A stretch of DNA of 64,000 bases, taken from NCBI GenBank assembly GCA_041652575.1, contig JBAZHC010000008.1:1-64000 (forward strand), read 5' to 3'. Numbering within the stretch: position 1 is the first letter of the stretch; the number at the start of each line of letters is the position of its first letter. Below the pieces are notes generated by a model. That model saw only the letters and a list, made by a program, of their open reading frames with translations. It had not been told where the DNA came from and did not search any database. Of this stretch, positions 43,758-51,922 are shown in pieces. Source of the stretch: Phycisphaerae bacterium (GTDB taxonomy: Bacteria > Planctomycetota > Phycisphaerae > Sedimentisphaerales > UBA12454). The position numbers and the translations under genes are program-made.

Positions 43758-46553
43758 ATGCGTAAATTTTATAAAAATTTATATATTTATTCAATTTTTT
43801 CACTCACGATAATCGGATTTATAGCAAATTCCAAAGCAACGGCTGATATTATGGTAATAACGAACTTTTCACCAACGCCAAATGGAATTGAGGTCTGCGC
43901 GGATACAAAACTTTGGATAACATTTACTTCAACTCCAATAGTATCAGACAGCGGATTCCTGCAAATTTTCAAAGCATCTGATGATTCGGTGGTTTATCAA
44001 CTAAACTTGCAGACGCTTGCAGACCCGCCGGTTTTGACAGCCTGGCCTTATCAGATTAATTTGAACGGATTAACATTAAACTACATCCCATTTGCCGTAA
44101 GCGGAAATGTTCTGGAGATTCATCCTTCCACACGCCTGGATTATAATACAACTTACTATGTCAAAATGTCGGCTGCGTTCTGTACGGATTCCAGCGGCAA
44201 CTATTCACCTGCGATAAACAACAATGCGGCGTGGCGATTTACAACTAAGGCTTCAGCGCCTGCGGCGGACCATGACTACCTGGTAGCGGCCGATGGGAGC
44301 GGTGATTTCTGCACAATTCAGGGAGCATCAGACGCCGTAGTTGACAACGACACAACCAGAACAATTATAAAAATAAAAAATGGCGATTACAGGGAACTCA
44401 TACATACAACAACTGCTAAAACTAATATGACCTGGCTCGGAGAAAACCGTGATGCTACCGTAATCTGCGGATACAATCGTGATGCATTCAACTCGGGTAC
44501 CGATTACAGAATGATGGTCAAGATTGAAGGTAATGGGCTTAGGGCGTATAATGTAAATTTCTATAATACGGCCGGCGGATATAATCAGGGCCAGGCTGAA
44601 ACAATCAGGAATAAATACGGCCTGCAGTGTCTTATGGATAATTGTAAATTTTTGAGCTACCAGGATACACTCCTGCTGGACAACCAGACATATTTCAGGA
44701 ATTGTTATATTGAAGGTGCTACGGATTATATCTGGGGAACGGGAGTAGCTTATTTTGACAATTGCGAACTCCGTTTAATAGCCGATGAAAGTTCATATAT
44801 AACACAGCCAAGAACACCGAGTACCAATAACGGCTTTTTCTTTGTGGACTGCAACCTTACTGCACCGGCAGGAGTAGATAACTGTTATTTCGGCCGATTG
44901 TTCAGCGGATACGATTATGCACAGGTTGCGTATATTGATTGTATTATGCCGAGTGGTCTAATCAGACCGATAGGATGGAACACAAACACTCAAAGTCTTA
45001 TGGACTATTTGAGACTATGGGAATACAAGTCAAGAGAACCTAACGGCACACTTATCGATGTAAGCAGCAGACTTAATCCGGGCTCGTCACAGCTTGACGA
45101 TGCCAATGCAGCTTACTGGAGAAATGTCGAAAACGTGTTCAGCGTTAATCCGTGGAATCCAAAACTTGCCAATCAGCCAACTGAGTCCTGGAATCCATAT
45201 CCGGCAAACGGCGCAACAGGCGTAGATAAAGCCGGCGTAACGCTAACCTGGGCGGCAGGTGCTGAAGCTGCATCTCATATCGTTTATTTCGGAACAGACA
45301 ATCCGCCGTCATCGATTGGAGAACAAACCGGCCAATCGCTGGCAACAGGAGTCATGGAAAACAATACAACTTACTACTGGCGTATAGATGAGAAAAATTC
45401 AGCCGGAACAACGACAGGAACATTGTGGAGTTTTACATCCTCTGACGAATACGATTCGGTTCCTCCAAGTCCGTCGCCGATGACATGGTCGGTAAGCCCT
45501 TATCCGGTAAGCATCAGCGTTATTGCGATGACCGCAACGACCGCAACAGATAACTCGGGCGTTGAGTATTATTTTGCCAACGTAACAGACCCGAATCACG
45601 ATTCAGGCTGGCAGGACAGCCCTACATATATCGATAACAGCCTGGTTAACAACACGACCTATACTTATAAGGTCAAGGCACGTGACAAGAGCATAAATCA
45701 AAATGTCACGGCAGATTCCAACGAAGAATCGGCCACTACGATGAGATATTCCTGTGACAATGCACCCGATAGTGACCTGAATGAGGATTGTCAGGTTAAT
45801 TTTGGAGATCTCATAGTTATGGCGGATGGCTGGGGTGAGCCAAACGAAGCAGGAAACTTACTGACCAACGGCGGTTTCGATACAGTGCTGACACCATGGC
45901 TGCTTGTCAATGCACCAGGCGCATCAGGCGTACTAAGTGTGTTCTATGACGGCTCGAAAGGCGAACCTGCAGGTTCAGCTTACCTTTGGGCAAATACTAC
46001 AGCCGTGAAGGTTGCTAACCACCGCTTTTACCAAATATTCCCGGTAACTATCGGCAAAAAGTACAGATTTTCGGGCCGATGGAGCGGTAATCTGAATGAC
46101 CCAAATTCCACTACGCGGCAGAACTGGGTGGAAGTATTGATAGCATTCAGCCTAACCAGTCCTACACCATCAACATGGGGCAGCCCGATCGGTTGTTATA
46201 TGAAAAAATTCATTGCTATAGGCAGCACAAGCAATTTGAACTTTTCTCCCACTTCCAATGGTATATGGGATTGGGAAGATATAACAGAATCACCGAACAT
46301 CAGCCCTTATGCACCTCCGGCCAATGATGAGTTTACCGCTACCGCACCTTATATGGTTGTGGCTTTTAACCTGAACGGTGCAAAAAGCGGCGGGTTAATA
46401 AAATCATGGCTGGATAATATAAGCGTCAACGAGAAAACATGCTCCGATTTAGATGTCACCGGCGACTGCCAGCTGAACTGGCAGGATATTGGAGAACTCG
46501 CAGACAAGTGGCTGACCTGCTATAGAACGCCTGAGGCCGAATGTTGGCAGTAA
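43758..46553 (+). CDS. secreted CE8 pectinesterase with split dockerin
   Basis: Demethylates pectin so that lyases can act. The start at 43758 has GGAG 8 nt before it and opens a signal peptide; upstream in-frame ATGs lack one. Of 931 residues, about 30-170 are an Ig-like (Big_5 type) domain, about 172-467 the CE8 beta-helix (SYQDTLLLDN, GATDYIWGTG with the catalytic Asp pair, ITQPRTP), about 475-560 and 560-660 two FN3-like domains. The C-terminus has one Ca-loop repeat at about 671-693 (SDLNEDCQVNFGDLIVMADGW), a CBM-like module (LTNGGFDTVLTPW) and the second repeat at about 894-931, ending CYRTPEAECWQ. A terminator follows. Confidence 0.9.
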   Translation: MRKFYKNLYIYSIFSLTIIGFIANSKATADIMVITNFSPTPNGIEVCADTKLWITFTSTPIVSDSGFLQIFKASDDSVVYQLNLQTLADPPVLTAWPYQINLNGLTLNYIPFAVSGNVLEIHPSTRLDYNTTYYVKMSAAFCTDSSGNYSPAINNNAAWRFTTKASAPAADHDYLVAADGSGDFCTIQGASDAVVDNDTTRTIIKIKNGDYRELIHTTTAKTNMTWLGENRDATVICGYNRDAFNSGTDYRMMVKIEGNGLRAYNVNFYNTAGGYNQGQAETIRNKYGLQCLMDNCKFLSYQDTLLLDNQTYFRNCYIEGATDYIWGTGVAYFDNCELRLIADESSYITQPRTPSTNNGFFFVDCNLTAPAGVDNCYFGRLFSGYDYAQVAYIDCIMPSGLIRPIGWNTNTQSLMDYLRLWEYKSREPNGTLIDVSSRLNPGSSQLDDANAAYWRNVENVFSVNPWNPKLANQPTESWNPYPANGATGVDKAGVTLTWAAGAEAASHIVYFGTDNPPSSIGEQTGQSLATGVMENNTTYYWRIDEKNSAGTTTGTLWSFTSSDEYDSVPPSPSPMTWSVSPYPVSISVIAMTATTATDNSGVEYYFANVTDPNHDSGWQDSPTYIDNSLVNNTTYTYKVKARDKSINQNVTADSNEESATTMRYSCDNAPDSDLNEDCQVNFGDLIVMADGWGEPNEAGNLLTNGGFDTVLTPWLLVNAPGASGVLSVFYDGSKGEPAGSAYLWANTTAVKVANHRFYQIFPVTIGKKYRFSGRWSGNLNDPNSTTRQNWVEVLIAFSLTSPTPSTWGSPIGCYMKKFIAIGSTSNLNFSPTSNGIWDWEDITESPNISPYAPPANDEFTATAPYMVVAFNLNGAKSGGLIKSWLDNISVNEKTCSDLDVTGDCQLNWQDIGELADKWLTCYRTPEAECWQ

Positions 46554-46593
46554 ATAGTAAAGTATAATGTGCAATACACCGCATCTTAGCTTG

Positions 46594-46628
46594 AACCGGC
46601 GATGCATAAAACATCGCCGGTTTTTTTA
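46594..46628 (+). terminator. rho-independent terminator
   Basis: AACCGGCGATG (46594-46604), 7-nt loop, CATCGCCGGTT (46612-46622), then T's. It sits in the short gap between the pectinesterase gene and the convergent rhamnosidase gene. Confidence 0.92.
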
Positions 46629-49600
46629 TTGAGCAATTTTCACGGTAAATTCATAATCGCCGGATGGGACTTCATACAAAATATAACCCCCCTGCTTTTT
46701 AAGAAATTCGGCACCATCAGTGATAACATCTTTTTTATCTTCAGCAGGAATGTAAACAATGGCTGATGTATTTGCCGGAATTGATATTTTCAGCCTAAAC
46801 AAACCATTTTTTATTTTCCAATCTGAAACAATTTTACCATAGATGGAATCATAAGAAGTTTTTGCCCAGGAAAGTTTTCCGCCGGGTTGAGGATTGATAA
46901 TTATTTTTTTAAAGCCGGGGCCGTCTGATTTTATCCCGCCGATATTTTCAAACATCCATTGGCCGATACTGCCAAAGGCATAATGTGAAAAAGAATTCAT
47001 CCTCGCGACCTGAAAACCCTTGTCAGGTGTCCAGCCGTCCCAGCGTTCCCAGATACTTGTCGCACCATTTTTAATCGAAAAGCCCCACGATGGATAAGTA
47101 TCGTTGTGAAAAAGTTTATAAGCGATATCATTTCGGCCGATTTGGGCAAGAGCAAGCATTAAATCCTTTGTACCGACAAATCCGGTAGATAAATGCCAAT
47201 CGCGGGCTTTAATACGTTCGACAAGATGTTCTGCCGCTTTTGAACGAACTGGTTCATCGAGCAAATCAAATGAAATCGCAATCGCATAAGCAGTCTGAGT
47301 ATCACTTTCAATTTTGCCATTTGAGTCAACATACGCTTTATTAAAAGAAGCTTTAATCTTTTCAAACAACGCCTCAAATTCTTTCGCATCGCCGGTCTTG
47401 CCGAGAGCTTTCGCGGCCTGCGCAGTTAATTTCGTACTGTGCGCGAAATACGCGGTATAAATAACATCCTTTGAGGTTTCGGCATTAAGATTGAGATGGT
47501 CGCCATAGCAGAAATATTTTTTCGGCGGAAGCATCTCTTCCGTACTGCGGTTTTTACAAAATTCTACAAACTTTTTCATCGACGGGTAAGCCTGCTTCAG
47601 CAGTTTTTTATCGTCATAGACGGAATATATCGTCCATGGGCATATAACACCCGCATCGGCCCAGGCGGGGCCGGCGTCCGAAGATGCCAATTTAAAGGGA
47701 GCGACTTTTGGAAACTGGCCGTCCTTTCGCTGAGAGTCCCGCAAATCAGTGAGCCATTTTTCGTAAAAGGCCTGGACATCGGAATTCATACAGGCAGTAT
47801 AAACATAAACCTGCGCATCTCCCGTCCAGCCCATTCTTTCGTTGCGCTGGGGACAATCGGTTGGAACATCGAAAAAGTTGGCACGCTGGGTCTGGCAGAT
47901 ATTTCGATAAAGCTGATTTGCGTTCTTATCGCTGCATTCGAACGAACCGGCGACAGGAGTCGCGGAAGTCAATTCAATGCCGATAACTGTGTCAAGGTCT
48001 GGTTTGCCGGGAAAACCTGTAATTTCGACATACTGAAAACCATGATAAGTAAACTGCGGCTGGAAAATTTCAGTGCCTTTCCCTCTGCAGATATAAATAT
48101 CCGTAACGCGGGCATTGCGAAGATTCTCCGTATAGGCCGTACCATCAGGATTCAGGCGTTCGGAAAAACGTAATGTAATTGTATCACCGGCGACAGCGTT
48201 TGTTACTTTCAATCTAACGACACCGGCAAAATTCGTACCCATATCGTAAACATAAACACCCTTGCGCGGCTGATTAACAGAGAGCGGTTTAATCTCCTGA
48301 AACTTTTGGACTGTTACGCCGGGATATGATTGAACTATCGCAGAAACTGATTTTGTTACATCAACCTTTTGCCAATTGTCAGAATTAAAACTCGGCTCAA
48401 CCCAGCCGGGCATTTCCTTTCGCCCGTCATAAGTCTGCCCTTCCAAAATATCGGCCAATCGAATAGGACCTGTCGAAGCTTTCCACTCCGAACCAGTTGC
48501 AAAAGTTTGAGTAGTACCATCGGTATATTCAACGCATAATTGAGCCAGTAGTCTCGGATTTTTTCCGTAATGATTTCTGGCATTGCTCCAGCCAAGATAG
48601 CCCGCATACCAGCCGTCGGCAAGAATGGCTCCAACGGCATTATCGCCCTGCCGCAGCATTTGAGTAACATCATAAGTGTTGTAGTAAACACGTGTTACGT
48701 AATCAGTCCAGCCGGGAGTAAAAAAGTCCTGTCCCACCTGTTCGCCATTGAGATATATCTGATACAGGCCAATCGCCGATGCGTAAACTGTGGCACGTTT
48801 TATAGGTTTTGTTATCTTAAAATCATTACGCAAATATGCAGGCGGCGGAAGAATCCACTGTTTTTTGTCAAATTTTCCCCAGGGAGCCGAACCATAAGGA
48901 ATTAAACTCGTCCTGTCTGTTGTCCATGTCGAATCAATTGGAACAATAATGGCGGGTTTGCTCTGGAATTCGAAAATAACTTTGCCGATGACGCAGAACT
49001 GTTTCACACTTTCGGCTTCGATTGTTATTACGTTGTCTCCATCAATAAGTTTCCCAAGAATATTAAGGGAATGGGCGGATTTAAAATCTTCGATTTGTGA
49101 TATTTTCTGATTGTTGACCCAAACAACTGCCCTGCCGTCAATGGCAAGGCGAATTTTAGCGACTTTGAATTGTGAAAGCTCATCAACCTTTATAATCTTT
49201 TTCAGGAAATATTTCTGGATTCCCGCTTTCGCGGGAATGGCATTACAAACCCAATTGCAGTCATTAAAAGTTTCGGGCTGACTGTCGTTATCCTGCTGGT
49301 AGATATTTTCAGGACGGTTATCAAAGCCTATCCATTGAGCTTTCCAATCGTTCTTATGCAATAACCCCATCAACCAGAAAGCAGGCGGCGACCAGGCAGA
49401 TACATTTCCATTTGCGTCCCAAACCCTTAATTTCCAAAAGTACTGCATCTGCGATTTCAAAGACTTTCCTCTATATTCAATGCAGGCTGTTTCACTGCTT
49501 TCGGTTTTTCCTGAGTTCCAAAGGTCGGCTTCGTTCGCATCCAGTTTTTGACGGCTCGAAGCAGCGAATATCTGCCAGGCAGTTTGTTTCTGGCCACGAT

Positions 49601-49769
49601 GAGAGGACGTAACAATCCAGCTTAAACAAGGGTTTGGCCGGTCAATTCCCAAAGGATTTGTTTTGTATTCACAGCGAAGGTACCCGGCATTTAACCGGCA
49701 ATTTTGCGCCGACAGACAGGATGAACAGATTAAAAAAATTAAGATTTGATAAATAATTTTCGATTTCAT
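46626..49769 (-). CDS. secreted GH78 alpha-L-rhamnosidase
   Basis: Removes terminal rhamnose, here probably from rhamnogalacturonan I. The 1047 residues begin with a signal peptide (KIIYQILIFLICSSCLSAQ). There follow N-terminal beta domains (LRCEYKTNPLGID, WKAQWIG and FTPGWTDYVTRVYYNTYDVT) and the six-hairpin catalytic domain with DVPTDCPQRNERMGWTGDAQVY, in which the Glu after Asn is the general acid, then GGTSIWERWDGW-like NGATSIWERWDGWTPDKG. Around residue 180 the sequence AIPAKAGIQ is encoded by an inserted palindromic element (see 49215-49244). It diverges from the second pectinesterase gene. Confidence 0.93.
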   Translation of the reverse strand: MKSKIIYQILIFLICSSCLSAQNCRLNAGYLRCEYKTNPLGIDRPNPCLSWIVTSSHRGQKQTAWQIFAASSRQKLDANEADLWNSGKTESSETACIEYRGKSLKSQMQYFWKLRVWDANGNVSAWSPPAFWLMGLLHKNDWKAQWIGFDNRPENIYQQDNDSQPETFNDCNWVCNAIPAKAGIQKYFLKKIIKVDELSQFKVAKIRLAIDGRAVVWVNNQKISQIEDFKSAHSLNILGKLIDGDNVITIEAESVKQFCVIGKVIFEFQSKPAIIVPIDSTWTTDRTSLIPYGSAPWGKFDKKQWILPPPAYLRNDFKITKPIKRATVYASAIGLYQIYLNGEQVGQDFFTPGWTDYVTRVYYNTYDVTQMLRQGDNAVGAILADGWYAGYLGWSNARNHYGKNPRLLAQLCVEYTDGTTQTFATGSEWKASTGPIRLADILEGQTYDGRKEMPGWVEPSFNSDNWQKVDVTKSVSAIVQSYPGVTVQKFQEIKPLSVNQPRKGVYVYDMGTNFAGVVRLKVTNAVAGDTITLRFSERLNPDGTAYTENLRNARVTDIYICRGKGTEIFQPQFTYHGFQYVEITGFPGKPDLDTVIGIELTSATPVAGSFECSDKNANQLYRNICQTQRANFFDVPTDCPQRNERMGWTGDAQVYVYTACMNSDVQAFYEKWLTDLRDSQRKDGQFPKVAPFKLASSDAGPAWADAGVICPWTIYSVYDDKKLLKQAYPSMKKFVEFCKNRSTEEMLPPKKYFCYGDHLNLNAETSKDVIYTAYFAHSTKLTAQAAKALGKTGDAKEFEALFEKIKASFNKAYVDSNGKIESDTQTAYAIAISFDLLDEPVRSKAAEHLVERIKARDWHLSTGFVGTKDLMLALAQIGRNDIAYKLFHNDTYPSWGFSIKNGATSIWERWDGWTPDKGFQVARMNSFSHYAFGSIGQWMFENIGGIKSDGPGFKKIIINPQPGGKLSWAKTSYDSIYGKIVSDWKIKNGLFRLKISIPANTSAIVYIPAEDKKDVITDGAEFLKKQGGYILYEVPSGDYEFTVKIAQ
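49215..49244 (-). repeat. in-frame palindromic element in rhamnosidase gene (IPAKAGIQ type)
   Basis: ATTCCCGC (49219-49226), a 4-nt loop TTTC, then GCGGGAAT (49231-49238) form a perfect 8-bp palindrome. The minus-strand reading frame encodes AIPAKAGIQ. Such small palindromic repeats, giving IPAKAGIQ-like peptides inside proteins, are known from several bacteria. It lies in a loop region before the catalytic domain. Confidence 0.75.
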
Positions 49770-49886
49770 AAATCTTCTTTCTCTAAACGCCTGATTCGAT
49801 TTTACGCATCATTATAACCCTGTCAAGAAAAAGAGTTTAGGAACATTTTTTGCACTAAATGGACTTTATTGCTGCGCGATATTGTC

Positions 49887-49915
49887 TTGAAATTTGTGGC
49901 AATTTTGCGGATAAT
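49887..49915 (+). promoter_or_regulatory. promoter of second pectinesterase gene
   Basis: TTGAAA (49887-49892), 17 nt, GATAAT (49910-49915), about 30 bp before the gene start. The divergent 180-bp region also serves the rhamnosidase gene, for which no clear promoter could be picked. Confidence 0.6.
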
Positions 49916-49947
49916 ACTGTATTGTCTATAATCAAGGAAGTATGTGC

Positions 49948-51819
49948 ATGAACAAGAAATCATTATCAAGCCGGAATGTTTGTTTTATCATTTTGCTTGC
50001 CATGCTCATATTTGCCTGTGCGCCGGACACAAAAGCAACCGATATGACCATAAGCAGTTTCATCCCCGCGAATAATTCGATTGAAATATGCGCAGATACG
50101 AAACTCTGGATAACCTTTACAACTGTTCCTGCCGTTGCAACCAGCGGCAATCTCCAGATATGTAAAGTGTCAGACGATTCCGTTGTTTATCAGCTTGACC
50201 TGCAGACGTTGCCCTATGATATTCATGGCTGGATTGCAACAGGCTGGCCTTACCAGATAAACTTGAATGGGTTAACATTAAACTACGTTCCTTTTGCCGT
50301 GAGCGGTAATACATTGGAGATTTATCCATCAACGCGATTAGAATACAACACCTCCTATTATGTAAAAATTACCGCCGGTTTCTGCACCGATTCCGGCAGC
50401 AATACTTCGCCGGCGATAACCGACAATACAACGTGGAGATTTACGACCAAAGCGTCAACACCAGCGGCTGACCGCAATTACATAGTAGCTCTTGATGGAA
50501 CCGGGGATTTTTGTACTCTGCAGGGTGCTACGGATGCTGCGGCTGATAACGACCCATGCCGAACAGTTATAGGAATAAAAAACGGCACCTATAGAGAAAT
50601 AGTTCATATACCGGCCAGCAAGACAAATATAACCTGGATCGGAGAAAATAAAGATGCGACGATTGTGGCTGGATATAACCGCGAATTATTTAATCCCGGC
50701 AGTGATTACCGAATGATGGTTAAGGCTTTCGGCAGTGGATTCAGAATGTATAATTTAACGCTTCAGAATACGGCACCTGATAATTCGGGTCAGGCTGAAA
50801 CAATAACACCAGCAGCGCTGAAGTGCGTCGCCAATAACTGCAAGTTCCTGAGCTATCAGGATACACTGCTTATCAAAGCAGGAGGACAGGTATATTTCAA
50901 GGATTGTTTTATCCAGGGCGATACGGACTTTATCTGGGGATACGGTACGGCTTATTTTGACAAATGTCAGATGAATGAAGTAACTTCAAACGCATATATA
51001 ATGCAGCCAAGAACACCGGATGGCGTTAACGGCTTTTTCCTTGTGGATTGCAATTTGACTGTACCAAGAGGGGTTAGGAATTGCTATTTTGGACGATTGT
51101 TCGATGGCCACGGCTACGCTCAAGTCGTAATGCTGAATTGCGCTTACCCAGGCTCAATTTTTTACCCGGTAGGGTGGTATCAAAATACATTGACTGACCT
51201 TACTAACCTGAGACTATGGGAGTATAAGTCAGTAGATATATACACCGGCGAACCGGCGAACATAGCATCCAGACTTACGCCCGGTACAAGACAACTTACT
51301 GATGCCGAGGCGATAACGTGGAGAGATGTGAATAATGTTTTTTCTGCAAATCCATGGAATCCCAAATCGCTTGAGCCTCCTACGGCTTCCTGGCTGCCTG
51401 TGCCGGCAGACGGAGCAGCCGATATTAATTCGGCAGGTATATCGCTTACATGGACAACCGGCGCAACAGCCGTATCTCATAGAGTATATTTCGGAACAAC
51501 TAACCCGCCGGAATTTGTTACGGAACAGACGGGTACATCTATGGCGACAGGAGCAATGTCTCTGGACACGACTTATTACTGGCGGGTCGATGAGAAAAAC
51601 ACGGCCGGCGTTACAACAGGAGCCGTCTGGAGCTTTACAACACAAAAATACGTCTGTAACGGCCCGATGCCTTTTGACCTGAATGGCGATTGCCAGGTAA
51701 ATTTATTCGATTATATTATTATGGCAAATGCATGGGCAGGCGACTGGCTCGATATGCAGCAATTGGCGGAAAACTGGCTTATGTGCAATCGAAATCCTTC
51801 AGGCCAGTGCTGGCAATGA
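49948..51819 (+). CDS. secreted CE8 pectinesterase with compact dockerin-like tail
   Basis: Paralogue of the pectinesterase at 43758, 623 residues from the ATG at 49948 (AAGGA upstream; an ATG two codons earlier is too close to the ribosome site). Signal peptide (ICFIILLAMLIFACA region) then a Big_5-like domain to about 172, the CE8 core about 176-467 (YQDTLLIKAGGQVYF, QGDTDFIWGYGTAYFD, IMQPRTP) and one FN3-like domain. The tail has one complete Ca-loop repeat (FDLNGDCQVNLFDYIIM) followed directly by a short second half (DWLDMQQLAENWL) and ends in CNRNPSGQCWQ. There is no inserted module as in the paralogue. Confidence 0.92.
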   Translation: MNKKSLSSRNVCFIILLAMLIFACAPDTKATDMTISSFIPANNSIEICADTKLWITFTTVPAVATSGNLQICKVSDDSVVYQLDLQTLPYDIHGWIATGWPYQINLNGLTLNYVPFAVSGNTLEIYPSTRLEYNTSYYVKITAGFCTDSGSNTSPAITDNTTWRFTTKASTPAADRNYIVALDGTGDFCTLQGATDAAADNDPCRTVIGIKNGTYREIVHIPASKTNITWIGENKDATIVAGYNRELFNPGSDYRMMVKAFGSGFRMYNLTLQNTAPDNSGQAETITPAALKCVANNCKFLSYQDTLLIKAGGQVYFKDCFIQGDTDFIWGYGTAYFDKCQMNEVTSNAYIMQPRTPDGVNGFFLVDCNLTVPRGVRNCYFGRLFDGHGYAQVVMLNCAYPGSIFYPVGWYQNTLTDLTNLRLWEYKSVDIYTGEPANIASRLTPGTRQLTDAEAITWRDVNNVFSANPWNPKSLEPPTASWLPVPADGAADINSAGISLTWTTGATAVSHRVYFGTTNPPEFVTEQTGTSMATGAMSLDTTYYWRVDEKNTAGVTTGAVWSFTTQKYVCNGPMPFDLNGDCQVNLFDYIIMANAWAGDWLDMQQLAENWLMCNRNPSGQCWQ

Positions 51820-51922
51820 GAAAAAATACGGTTGCAAACCGGTATTTGATTTATTAATTTGTTTATGTAAAAAATCTGACATTTGACCCGCCTGCGGCAG
51901 GCAAGTTTGAAAGGATTCAAAA

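Noticed and set aside
37905..51819. Cellulosome built from the dockerin-bearing enzymes
   Set aside because: No cohesin or scaffoldin gene is in the window, and dockerin-like tails are common in planctomycete proteins without cohesins.
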